Of a stretch of 9,121 bases of DNA, positions 1 to 6,859 are shown piece by piece. Each line of letters begins with the position of its first letter. Positions within the stretch are counted from its first letter, which is position 1. Below the pieces are notes generated by a model, which ran no database searches, was not told the DNA's origin, and was given only the letters and a program-made list of their open reading frames with translations. Position numbers and translations under genes: made by a program. Source of the stretch: JBGPIK01 sp041484845 (GTDB lineage Bacteria; Desulfobacterota; Binatia; UBA9968); NCBI GenBank assembly GCA_041484845.1, contig JBGPIK010000279.1, positions 1 through 9,121 of the forward strand, written 5' to 3'.

Positions 1-1271
1 AGCCCGGCGAGCGCCGTGATCGCAGCGATATCCAGCATCGTCCGGCCGGTTTCATGTACGCTTTGAAGTATGCTTTTGAGTGTCGGGCGCGTTTCCTTAC
101 GCAGCGCGCCGACCACGAAGACGCCGATGACCGCCGCCATTCCCGACTTTCCAGCATCCCAATCTTCGATCATTAGCGCATAGATCAGGATGGCGAGAGG
201 GATCAAGAAAATCCAGCCGCGCCGCATCACCTCGCGAAATTTTGGAATTTCGTCGGCCGGCAGCCCGGCGAGACCGTGCTTGGCCGCTTCTAGATCGACC
301 TGAACGAACAGCGCGAGGTAGTACAGGCAAGCCGGGATCGCAGCGGCGAGCGCCACTTGGCCATAGGTGATGTTTAAAAACTCGGCAATCAAAAAAGCCG
401 CCGCGCCCATCACCGGTGGCATGATCTGGCCGCCCGTCGAAGCGACGGCCTCGATGGCCGCCGCCATGTGGGCAGCATAGCCGGTGCGCTTCATCATAGG
501 AATGCTGATGGCGCCGTTCACCGCTACATTGGCGACGGCGCTTCCCGAGACCATGCCGAAGAGGGCCGAGGAGACTATGGAAACTTTTGCCGACCCCCCT
601 CGGTATCGGCCCATGGCGACCAGCGCAAGATCGATAAGAAACTTGTCGCCGCTCACGGCATAGAGGGCTTGGCCGAAGAAAATGAAGGCGACGAGAACGC
701 TTGCGGCGACATCAAGCGGAACGCCGAAGATGCCACCCGAGTCGAGGTAGAGGTAAGTTGCGATCCGCGCCCATGACGAGCCCTTGGTGTACAGGAGCCC
801 GGGAAAAAGATAGCCGAACTTAGCATAGAGAATACAAGCCAGCGCGACCCACGCCAACGTACCGCCGGCTACTCGCCGAGTGGCTTCGAGCACTAGTAGA
901 ACTGCCAGTGCGCCAAGAATCGTGCGTTCAGGCGTGAGCACGCCGAGGCGATAGGCAATCGTCGGATAAAAAATGGCCACATAAAGACCAACAATGAGTC
1001 CGGCCGCGGCAAAGAACCAGTCGTGCCACGGCACGTGGTCTCCGGGCTCCTTCGCGTTGGCTTTGACGGCGAGGAAAATGCTGGCCAATGCCAACGCTAG
1101 GAAAAGGCCGAGGTACTGCTGATTGAAGAAAGCCCATGGCAGGTTGTGCTGAACCCCCAAAGCCCACAATGAGCCCAGAATGGTGAGACTGGCAAAAAAA
1201 CTCCGTGCAAGAATGCCGGTTGGCCCGGTCAGCGATCTGAACTTTGTCGAAGATGAAGCGTCGTCGCTCAC
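1..1271 (-). CDS. TRAP transporter fused permease (DctQ-DctM type, TAXI-associated), 3'-truncated by window edge
   Basis: Inner-membrane subunit of a tripartite ATP-independent periplasmic transporter; it would use the ion gradient to import the ligand delivered by the TAXI protein encoded just upstream. Translating the minus strand from the GTG at 1269-1271 gives 423 uninterrupted codons to the window edge. Fused TRAP-TAXI permeases usually have roughly 600-700 residues, so the C-terminal part is missing here. Hydrophobic segments are visible near residues 22-40, 53-69, 85-105, 116-130, 138-158 and 188-205. The DctM-like core follows, with GMVSGSAVANVAVNGA (239-254) and STGGQIMPPVMGAAAF (278-293), both highly typical of TRAP large subunits. 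A short cytoplasmic linker (about 325-350) precedes further membrane segments (352-367, 377-390). An AGGA ribosome site 7 bases upstream supports the GTG start. The gap to the TAXI gene is 31 bases. Family call is very secure; substrate unknown. Confidence 0.93.
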   Translation of the reverse strand, partial: MSDDASSSTKFRSLTGPTGILARSFFASLTILGSLWALGVQHNLPWAFFNQQYLGLFLALALASIFLAVKANAKEPGDHVPWHDWFFAAAGLIVGLYVAIFYPTIAYRLGVLTPERTILGALAVLLVLEATRRVAGGTLAWVALACILYAKFGYLFPGLLYTKGSSWARIATYLYLDSGGIFGVPLDVAASVLVAFIFFGQALYAVSGDKFLIDLALVAMGRYRGGSAKVSIVSSALFGMVSGSAVANVAVNGAISIPMMKRTGYAAHMAAAIEAVASTGGQIMPPVMGAAAFLIAEFLNITYGQVALAAAIPACLYYLALFVQVDLEAAKHGLAGLPADEIPKFREVMRRGWIFLIPLAILIYALMIEDWDAGKSGMAAVIGVFVVGALRKETRPTLKSILQSVHETGRTMLDIAAITALAG

Positions 1272-1278
1272 GCGGATT

Positions 1279-1282
1279 TCCT
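1279..1282 (-). promoter_or_regulatory. Ribosome-binding site of the TRAP permease
   Basis: AGGA on the minus strand, 7 bases before the GTG at 1271. It lies in the 31-base gap after the TAXI stop and is the reason for choosing this non-ATG start. Confidence 0.6.
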
Positions 1283-1302
1283 GTTGCGAAATCGATGTTG
1301 AT

Positions 1303-2343
1303 TTACGGGTTCAACGCCAGCAATTTCTTTTGCGTCACATCCATCTTGGCAGACCAGATCTTTTGCTCCTTGTAAAACTGCACCGCCGCCGGATGGTAGG
1401 GCATAGTGACCTCCGGGTCCACGGCGCGTTCTTTGGTCCATTCCACAAAGCTGGGATGGAGCGCGGGCAATTTTGCGATGTTGTCCCAGATCGCTTTCAG
1501 CGTAGCGTGAACCATGGCATCGGGAAGGCCCTTATGGCCGATAAAATAGATGTCGTAGGTGTAGGCACAGATGTCTTCCAAAATACCGGCAGATGAACCG
1601 GCTTTGACTGTCGAAAGATAATAGCCGGGCACCGCCTTTTTTATACGCGCCTCGCCCTGTGGCGAGCAGTCCAGCGAAATAAATCGAATTCCGACTGTTG
1701 CGTCGGCTTCCTTCAACTTGGCAGAGCCGATGGCGTGTGTCGTGACATCGGCACGCCCTTGGACCAGAGCATCGACACCTTCGTTGATTGCCGGTACCGG
1801 TACGACCTTGACGTCGTTCCAAGTCAAGCCGCCGTTTGAGATGGAGCCAAAAACGTTGTACCAGCCGGCGAGCTGAGCCGGATACTCACCGGTCACGCGC
1901 TTGCCTTTAACGTCACGCAGCGTTTTGATCGGCGAGTCTTTTCTAACAATCAGGCTGCTTCTCAGCGGCGAACCGCGCATGATTAGTCGAGAATTGGGCA
2001 CATAAGGAAACGGGTTTCTTCCGCCGATCTGTAGCTTGGGGCCTTGATAAACCATGCCCATATCGACGGCGTTCACTACGCCCAGATCGAGCTCGCCGCT
2101 CTCGAGAAGCGGCACGAACGTGCTGGTTCCCGCATACGGTTGAACCTGCGCCTGGATCGGCGTCGCCTCGCTGATAACCTTGGCTAATCCGCTGGCCACG
2201 GAATAGAAGAGCGTACCCGGCGGGTTGGAGCCGATGGTTACGGACTTAGGCAACGTTTGGGCTGACGCTGCGTTTACGACAAGTAACGTTACGCATAGAA
2301 AAACAGCCGTTGCAAAACGGCATACAATGCTGGAACTCTGCAT
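1303..2343 (-). CDS. TAXI family TRAP transporter solute-binding protein
   Basis: Periplasmic receptor that captures the substrate and hands it to the TRAP permease encoded 31 bases downstream. The product is 346 residues, normal for TAXI proteins. The N-terminus is a Sec signal peptide: a hydrophobic stretch at about residues 10-26, then NAASA|Q as the likely cleavage site. The mature protein starts with KSVTIGSNPPGTLFYSVA, the usual TAXI beta-strand and ligand loop. It continues with SGELDLGVVNAVD, a second-domain stretch around SPIKTLRDVKGKRV, and a C-terminal PYHPAAVQFYKE motif matching the PYHPGA-type ending of the family. The frame stays open up to 2562, but the ATG at 2341-2343 is preferred: AGGAG sits 7 bases upstream and the signal peptide begins there; the longer form would overlap the hydrolase gene. 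TAXI receptors are often linked to glutamate, other organic acids or unknown ligands, so substrate cannot be assigned. Confidence 0.93.
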   Translation of the reverse strand: MQSSSIVCRFATAVFLCVTLLVVNAASAQTLPKSVTIGSNPPGTLFYSVASGLAKVISEATPIQAQVQPYAGTSTFVPLLESGELDLGVVNAVDMGMVYQGPKLQIGGRNPFPYVPNSRLIMRGSPLRSSLIVRKDSPIKTLRDVKGKRVTGEYPAQLAGWYNVFGSISNGGLTWNDVKVVPVPAINEGVDALVQGRADVTTHAIGSAKLKEADATVGIRFISLDCSPQGEARIKKAVPGYYLSTVKAGSSAGILEDICAYTYDIYFIGHKGLPDAMVHATLKAIWDNIAKLPALHPSFVEWTKERAVDPEVTMPYHPAAVQFYKEQKIWSAKMDVTQKKLLALNP

Positions 2344-2350
2344 GAGTGTT

Positions 2351-2355
2351 CTCCT
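2351..2355 (-). promoter_or_regulatory. Ribosome-binding site that decides the TAXI protein start
   Basis: AGGAG on the minus strand with a 7-base spacer to the ATG at 2343, inside the 20-base gap after the hydrolase stop. It argues against an upstream start overlapping the hydrolase gene. Confidence 0.75.
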
Positions 2356-2363
2356 TATCATTA

Positions 2364-3446
2364 TTAGACAGGTTTCGCTCCCAAATGTTTTGCAAGAAAA
2401 TCTCCTATGGCCGGGCGGTAGCGAAAGGGCATGTTGTTGCAGACATGATTGCCGCCTTCGAGTAACAGCCACTCCTTGGGACCCGAGGCCTCGTCGTAGA
2501 TCCGCTTGGCCTGCTCCACGGGCACGAAATCTCTGGTGCCGTGGACTGCCAGCAGCGGGCAACGGATTTTAGGCGCCAAGCCCTTGAGCGTGCAGTGGCT
2601 GTGCAGCTCGACCAGCTTCTGCTTGTCATAGACCTTCCAGATATGCGCCACGCGCGCGAACTCGAAAGGATCTTCGAGACGATTGAGCACGCGGGTTCGG
2701 TCATACATCCCGCCAGCGAAGGCGCAGGCCTTGATGCGCGGATCGCAGGCAGCAGAGCGCGGCGCAAGATAGCCACCCATGCTCGGTCCGAAGACGCCGA
2801 CCCGGCTCGCATCGACGGCGGGGATTTTTGCGATGTAATCGATCACGGCCGAAGTCGCGCGCTCGAATTCAACGATCATCCCCCCTTGAAACCAGCTTTC
2901 GCCCTGCCCCGGCCCATCGAAGGTGAACGTCGCCATGCCGCGGCGCAAAAAGCCGTCCTCCATCGTTCGGGCTTCCTCCTTGGTCGACTCCAGGCCCGAG
3001 ATAATGACGACCACCGGCGGCTTTTTGATTTCCGCCGGCACGCGGAGATAAGAGGCCATGCGAAAGTTTTCAAAAGGCACTTCGTGGCGCTGTGCCGGCG
3101 GATTCAAATTGGGCGCCGCCTTGGCGTAGCATTCTACTCGCTTTTTAGCCGCGGGGATAAATTGGTCAAGATCATGAGGAGAATTGTTGCAACCGAAGTG
3201 ATAAGCCATCGACGCCATCAGATAGGCCTCGGTCGCGCTTTCGCGGTTGCCCGCGGCCTCGGCCTGAAGCGCGAACTCTTCGTGCCCGGCCGCCGTGACG
3301 CACCACTCGCGACACCAGTCGTCCCAAGTGCGGATGCGCGGGCCCGTCGTCATCAGGTCATTGTAATCGATCCCCTGAACGATCATGCGCGGCGCCCAGG
3401 TTTCCAATACATGGGCGACGGTCGGGTCGGGATGCTTCGCCAGCAT
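2364..3446 (-). CDS. Alpha/beta hydrolase, FrsA / 2,6-dihydroxypseudooxynicotine hydrolase-like
   Basis: Cytoplasmic serine hydrolase of 360 residues with no signal peptide. The first 120 or so residues form a helical cap-like domain rich in Trp, Cys and Ala. The catalytic alpha/beta domain follows: strand PPVVVIIS, then GLESTKEE (151-158), FDGPGQGES (176-184), the nucleophile elbow GPSMGG with Ser222, the acid in HGTRDFVP (Asp306) and the base in EGGNHVC (His334). All three triad positions are present. A GLEStKEE-type loop plus an N-terminal helical domain is what I associate with the 2,6-dihydroxypseudooxynicotine hydrolase/Ayg1/FrsA group, some members of which hydrolyse C-C bonds in ketone substrates; that link is from memory. 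An ester or amide substrate is equally possible. AAGGAGG lies 7 bases before the ATG. It sits 31 bases after the M24-fold gene and 20 bases before the TAXI gene, so its substrate may be what one of the neighbouring transporters imports. Confidence 0.88.
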   Translation of the reverse strand: MLAKHPDPTVAHVLETWAPRMIVQGIDYNDLMTTGPRIRTWDDWCREWCVTAAGHEEFALQAEAAGNRESATEAYLMASMAYHFGCNNSPHDLDQFIPAAKKRVECYAKAAPNLNPPAQRHEVPFENFRMASYLRVPAEIKKPPVVVIISGLESTKEEARTMEDGFLRRGMATFTFDGPGQGESWFQGGMIVEFERATSAVIDYIAKIPAVDASRVGVFGPSMGGYLAPRSAACDPRIKACAFAGGMYDRTRVLNRLEDPFEFARVAHIWKVYDKQKLVELHSHCTLKGLAPKIRCPLLAVHGTRDFVPVEQAKRIYDEASGPKEWLLLEGGNHVCNNMPFRYRPAIGDFLAKHLGAKPV

Positions 3447-3453
3447 GTGACTG

Positions 3454-3460
3454 CCTCCTT
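3454..3460 (-). promoter_or_regulatory. Strong ribosome-binding site of the alpha/beta hydrolase
   Basis: AAGGAGG on the minus strand, 7 bases before the ATG at 3446, within the 31-base gap after the M24-fold gene. A near-perfect anti-16S match suggests high translation. Confidence 0.75.
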
Positions 3461-3477
3461 GTTTGATTTGTGTGGTC

Positions 3478-4755
3478 CTAACGCACCACCGTCAACTCCC
3501 ACGGATAATTGTCAACGCACTCCGGCTCGCCGTCGGTGATAATAAACGTGTGGCCGAAGAAAATTCCGAACATGCCGTCGGCGGTGACGGCGTTGGGCTC
3601 GATCACCAGCACCATGCCGGGCTGCAGCACCTGCTCGTACTCCTCAGCTTGTATATGGTCGTTGAAGACGTGTGGCTCAGAACTGACGAAATCGATGCCA
3701 TGAACATGGATCGGCCGCGATTGAACGCCGTGCTCGCGGTAAAAGTGACCAGCTTCGACGAGTTCGTTTAAGTGATGGCCCGGGCGCGCGACGGCCACCA
3801 TCCTCTCAAAGCCAGGCAGCACGATGTCGTCGAAGAAGCGGCGCACGTCTTTCGGCGGATCGCCAATGCACACCGGCGATCCGATCTGCGCGCTGTAGCC
3901 CCGATAGCCGGCCGCCATCTCCATGATAACGATATCCCCGTCTTTAAGAACGCGGCCGGAAGGGCGCGGATTGCCGAAGATCAAGGCGGGATTTTTCATC
4001 GGCGTAGAGCCGATGATCACGAAGTCGACGTCTCCGCCGCCCTCTAAAATTGCGCCGGCTGCGGCAGCTTTGAGCTGATATTCCGTCACACCGGGACGGC
4101 AACGAGACACCAGTGCTTTCATCGCGGCTTCACAGAGTTTTCCCGCTTTACGGATGCACTGAAGCTCTTCGTCGCTTTTTTTGTAGACCAGCTGATGCAT
4201 GAAGCCTGACTCGAAACTGAAGTTCGCATTGGGGAGCGATTCTCTCAGCGCGTTGTACTGGTTGACCGGAAGATAATCATGGAAACGGGGATCGATCTCC
4301 AACAGGCCGATCCGTGCGCTCTCCAAACCCAACTCTTTGATCCGCTCCACCATCACTTCGGCGAAGCGGCCGCCGCGGGACTGGCGCACGTCTTTGATGG
4401 CGCTTTCTCTGCGCGTCGCCTCGATGTGCGTGCCGCCCATCGAATAGACGAGCGTCGGCTCGCCTTCGAGCGGGAAGACGACGTAGTTGGCGATCGCGTG
4501 CCACTCCCAATGGCCGGAGAGCCAGAGCATGCCGCCGCCGAAGCTCCAGTGGTTCGGCCCGCCGGCAACGATCACGCAGTCCAGTCCGCGCTCGCGCATC
4601 TTGGCCCTTAGCGCGTGGTAGCGCCGCGCGTACTCTTTTTCCGAAAAGTGCTCGTAGACGGCGTCACAGTAGTAGGGCGAATCCACCATGTTGTTGAAGA
4701 CTCGCCAGTCGTCGAGGCGATTACGGATCTGGGAGAAAGAGTATTGTGGTATCAC
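3478..4755 (-). CDS. M24-family (Xaa-Pro peptidase/creatinase fold) protein with altered metal site
   Basis: Two-domain protein of 425 residues. A creatinase N-terminal domain spans about residues 38-180 (YHALRAKMRERGLDCVIVAG, then an alpha/beta region). A pita-bread catalytic domain spans about 190-420, beginning YKKSDEELQCIRKAG, the usual linker of the family. Canonical M24 peptidases bind two metals with Asp, Asp, His, Glu, Glu. Here the matching positions read Glu279 (DGDIVIMEMAAG), Gln290 (GYSAQIGSP, 11 residues later as expected), His352 (VHGID), Glu386 (PGMVLVIEPN) and Gly401 (FFGHTFIIT). The second conserved His region is SSEP rather than HEEP. A working dinuclear peptidase is therefore unlikely. 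Known metal-free relatives include creatinase, so a small amide, guanidino or other compound could be the substrate, but this is inference. The frame is open up to 4839, but the GTG at 4753-4755 has GGAGG 6 bases upstream. No signal peptide, so cytoplasmic. Confidence 0.88.
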   Translation of the reverse strand: MIPQYSFSQIRNRLDDWRVFNNMVDSPYYCDAVYEHFSEKEYARRYHALRAKMRERGLDCVIVAGGPNHWSFGGGMLWLSGHWEWHAIANYVVFPLEGEPTLVYSMGGTHIEATRRESAIKDVRQSRGGRFAEVMVERIKELGLESARIGLLEIDPRFHDYLPVNQYNALRESLPNANFSFESGFMHQLVYKKSDEELQCIRKAGKLCEAAMKALVSRCRPGVTEYQLKAAAAGAILEGGGDVDFVIIGSTPMKNPALIFGNPRPSGRVLKDGDIVIMEMAAGYRGYSAQIGSPVCIGDPPKDVRRFFDDIVLPGFERMVAVARPGHHLNELVEAGHFYREHGVQSRPIHVHGIDFVSSEPHVFNDHIQAEEYEQVLQPGMVLVIEPNAVTADGMFGIFFGHTFIITDGEPECVDNYPWELTVVR

Positions 4756-4761
4756 TTGTTT

Positions 4762-4766
4762 CCTCC
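4762..4766 (-). promoter_or_regulatory. Ribosome-binding site that decides the M24-fold protein start
   Basis: GGAGG on the minus strand, 6 bases before the GTG at 4755. It makes this start far better than the ATG at 4839, which lies in the repeat element and would add 28 residues unlike the family. Confidence 0.75.
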
Positions 4767-4814
4767 GGCGAAATAAAAAGAGTTCAACTGCTTCCGTTCG
4801 CCTCGTCGAGCGAT

Positions 4815-4886
4815 ATGGAGTATTGGAGTGCTTGAGCATTGGGTTTTAAAATTCATCACTCCATTACTCCATCACTCCCGTACTCC
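4815..4886. repeat. Imperfect inverted repeat made of 8-base units (GGAGT/ACTCC)
   Basis: The arm 4815-4830 (ATGGAGTATTGGAGTG) and the arm 4857-4872 (CACTCCATTACTCCAT) are reverse complements at 15 of 16 positions, around a 26-base AT-richer loop. The right side is itself a tandem array of four 8-base units at 4855-4886: ATCACTCC, ATTACTCC, ATCACTCC, CGTACTCC. The left arm read on the minus strand continues the same period (AGCACTCC, AATACTCC). It occupies the 137-base spacer between the ABC binding protein stop and the M24-fold gene. There is no run of U directly after the hairpin, so it is not a standard terminator. It may be an RNA processing or stability hairpin, or a mobile intergenic repeat. 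Confidence 0.85.
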
Positions 4887-4892
4887 AATCTT

Positions 4893-5963
4893 CTAATCCG
4901 CGCAGCCTTTGATCTTGGTCGGTCCGCCCGCCGCTTTTAGCGCCTCTGCGCCGAGCTTGACATCGACGACCTGATCGTAGGTAGGCTTTTTATCCGGCTG
5001 AATGTCGCCGTTCTCGATACCATTTTGGATCGACCATTCGGTGCGGTCCCGGGAAAAGCCGGTGTTGACGCTCCAGACGCAATTCTTGATCAGATAGTCG
5101 TAAGAAAAACTCACCGCTTCCTGCGGCTTCTTGGTCGCCTCAACCATGATCGGAATCACCTTTTCCTTTTGATTGAAGATGAGGCGATTGGTTTCGATAA
5201 GAGCGGTCGCCACGTCCCGCACCATGGCGCGGTCCTTGCCGAGAAGGCTCTCCGCGGCTCCGTAGGCGTTGAAAAAATATTTCGGCATCAACTTCGCCAG
5301 ATCCACCAGCACGTGTAGCCCCGGTTTTTCCTTCTGCGCCAGATAAACATCTTCAGGATGGAGCGCGACGCCGTTGACCTGTCCGGCGATGAGCCCCGGA
5401 AGTCTTCCCGCAGTCGCGGAGGAGATGAACTGGGCGTCGTCGACGGTAAGGCCCGCGGTCTTGAGCACTTCGCGGCCCATCACCCAGTTGAGGCCGCCCA
5501 CGCCGCCGCCGGTGGCGCTGAGCCGCTTTCCCTTCAAGTCCGCCGCCGTTTTGACGTCTTCGCTCACCATATAGGCTTGCGGCAGACGGGGCGCCATGCC
5601 CCAAAACTGCTTGGCCTTCAGCCCCTGCGCGATCGCCGTCGTATTGATTGTGGCCAGGGCCTGACCCTGGGTCACGGCGGCCAGGTTCGCCGCGGATGCG
5701 CCGCCTTCGAACTCGACGATCTCGGCATCGATGCAATACTTCGAGAAAATTCCGAGGGCGCGCGCCACATAGATCGGTGTGTGCACCACGTTGGGCGGGG
5801 AAACCGACACGCCGAATTTAAGTTTGCGCATCTCTTTGCAAGGGGCCTTGGTTTGAGCCGCAGCCGGATCGATGTCGGGAAACACCGCCAACGATGCGAG
5901 CACTATCAGCAGCGCCACGCGCGCCGTGAAACTGGAACTTCGACGTCTCTCTTCGCAAGTCAT
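4893..5963 (-). CDS. ABC transporter periplasmic substrate-binding protein, NMT1/SsuA-TauA-like
   Basis: Periplasmic binding protein of 356 residues for the ABC importer encoded just upstream. A basic N-region (EERRR) and a hydrophobic core at about 14-28 are followed by DPAAA|Q, a good signal peptidase site. The mature protein has the NMT1/THI5-like pattern: LKFGVSVSPPNVVHTPIYVA, then ALGIFSKYCIDAEIVEFEGG with the usual 'cargo arrives as the protein turns' layout, SEDVKTAADLKGKRLSATGG at the hinge, and a C-terminal domain with IKNCVWSVNTGFS. Relatives bind sulfonates, taurine, nitrate, thiamine-precursor pyrimidines or aromatic acids, so the ligand is open. The frame extends to a GTG at 5984, but the ATG at 5961-5963 has AAGGAGG at 6 bases and starts directly before the signal peptide. 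The gene starts 20 bases after the permease stop. Confidence 0.92.
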   Translation of the reverse strand: MTCEERRRSSSFTARVALLIVLASLAVFPDIDPAAAQTKAPCKEMRKLKFGVSVSPPNVVHTPIYVARALGIFSKYCIDAEIVEFEGGASAANLAAVTQGQALATINTTAIAQGLKAKQFWGMAPRLPQAYMVSEDVKTAADLKGKRLSATGGGVGGLNWVMGREVLKTAGLTVDDAQFISSATAGRLPGLIAGQVNGVALHPEDVYLAQKEKPGLHVLVDLAKLMPKYFFNAYGAAESLLGKDRAMVRDVATALIETNRLIFNQKEKVIPIMVEATKKPQEAVSFSYDYLIKNCVWSVNTGFSRDRTEWSIQNGIENGDIQPDKKPTYDQVVDVKLGAEALKAAGGPTKIKGCAD

Positions 5964-5969
5964 ATTCCA

Positions 5970-5976
5970 CCTCCTT
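5970..5976 (-). promoter_or_regulatory. Ribosome-binding site that decides the ABC binding protein start
   Basis: AAGGAGG on the minus strand with a 6-base spacer to the ATG at 5963. It would fall inside the coding region if the GTG at 5984 were used. Confidence 0.75.
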
Positions 5977-5983
5977 GATTTCA

Positions 5984-6859
5984 CTATTCTTGTTCCGGCT
6001 GATGCATCCAGGGCGCGACACGCTTCTCGATGAAACGCAGCAGACCCGTCAGGGTAATACCCAAAAGGCCTAACGTTGCGATGGGCACAAACATCGCGTC
6101 GGTGCGATAGGTGCTAGCGTAGCGCGAAATCAGATACCCGATACCGGTAATCGCGGTATAGAGATCCGCGAGCACCATGCCGATCAGTCCGCGGCCGATC
6201 GCCAGCCGTAAGCCCGTCACAATGAACGGCACCGCCGCCGGCAAGATAATGTGAATCCAAAGTTGTCTCTCGTTGCAGCGGAAAGCTCGGCCCACCTCTG
6301 TCAAATGGCTATCGACGTTTTTAACGCCCTGCTGTGTATTGATTACGATGGGGAAGAAAGTAAAAAGAAAAACCACGGCGATCTTGGCGGTAATCTCGAA
6401 GCCAAACCAAAGGACCAGGACCGGTACCAGCGCCACGGATGGAATCGAATAAAGCCCGGTAATGTAAGTATCGAGGGCGACATCGATGACCCAGAAGCGC
6501 GCCATGATGAGTCCCAGGGCGATACCAAAGACCATCGCCAGACCGAGACCGGCAAATAACACGATGAGGCTCTGGGAAAGATATTTCCACAATTCACCGC
6601 TGGCGATCATTTTGACAGCCGCAGTACCGACGGCGGTAGGATAGGTAAACAGCACGGGATTGGTATGCCTGCCCAAATATTCCCAGGCGCTCAGCACGAC
6701 CGCGAGGGAGATGACGCGAATAGCCATCTGAGTGGCGGTCCAATGACGCTGGACCGCCCGCGCCCGCTCACGGGCTGCCTGCTGCTCCGCGGCAAGCTCT
6801 TGGTGCGCGGTAAGGGCAGGCCCGGCGGCTGACCGATCTTCAGTTCTGCTGATGCTCAT
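5984..6859 (-). CDS. ABC transporter permease, SsuC/TauC/NitT family (BPD_transp_1)
   Basis: Inner-membrane subunit, 291 residues, forming the translocation path with the ATPase and binding protein of the same cluster. A charged, probably helical cytoplasmic N-terminus (about residues 15-40, Glu/Arg/Ala rich) precedes roughly six membrane segments, seen near 47-62, 95-119, 137-152, 157-174, 205-232 and 255-273. The cytoplasmic coupling loop that docks on the ATPase is the EAA-type stretch EVGRAFRCNERQLWIHIILP (188-207). SIPSVALVPVLVLWFG (138-153) is typical of this family. The ATG at 6857-6859 overlaps the ATPase TGA by one base (TGATG), while a GTG three bases earlier overlaps by four. No clear ribosome site is seen, so translational coupling to the ATPase is likely. 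Family secure; substrate unknown. Confidence 0.93.
   Translation of the reverse strand: MSISRTEDRSAAGPALTAHQELAAEQQAARERARAVQRHWTATQMAIRVISLAVVLSAWEYLGRHTNPVLFTYPTAVGTAAVKMIASGELWKYLSQSLIVLFAGLGLAMVFGIALGLIMARFWVIDVALDTYITGLYSIPSVALVPVLVLWFGFEITAKIAVVFLFTFFPIVINTQQGVKNVDSHLTEVGRAFRCNERQLWIHIILPAAVPFIVTGLRLAIGRGLIGMVLADLYTAITGIGYLISRYASTYRTDAMFVPIATLGLLGITLTGLLRFIEKRVAPWMHQPEQE

Noticed and set aside
928..1167. Minus-strand open frame of 79 codons
   Set aside because: It is a shifted frame inside the TRAP permease. The permease frame continues without a stop from 1271 to the window edge and shows the family motifs.
1180..1596. Plus-strand open frame of 138 codons
   Set aside because: Antisense to the TAXI gene end and the TRAP permease start, both of which are firmly identified on the minus strand.
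2344..2562. Longer N-terminus for the TAXI protein
   Set aside because: The extra 73 residues overlap the hydrolase gene and would bury the signal peptide; AGGAG favours the ATG at 2343.
2541..3539. Plus-strand open frame of 332 codons
   Set aside because: It lies antisense to the alpha/beta hydrolase, which has an intact triad and a ribosome site. The antisense product is rich in Arg, His and Ala with no recognisable domain, as expected for a complement of GC-rich coding sequence.
4756..4839. Longer N-terminus for the M24-fold protein
   Set aside because: The 28 extra residues come from the repeat-containing spacer, and the GTG at 4755 has GGAGG at 6 bases.
4815..4872. Rho-independent terminator after the ABC binding protein
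   Set aside because: The stem is long but the loop is 26 bases, the stem is not GC-dominated and no U tract follows directly; CTTTTTATTT on the minus strand is more than 25 bases beyond.
4855..4886. CRISPR array
   Set aside because: The units are 8 bases long and contiguous, with no spacers, and no cas gene is present.
5358..5978. Plus-strand open frame of 206 codons
   Set aside because: Antisense to the ABC binding protein; Arg/His/Gly-rich composition with no motif and no ribosome site recognised.
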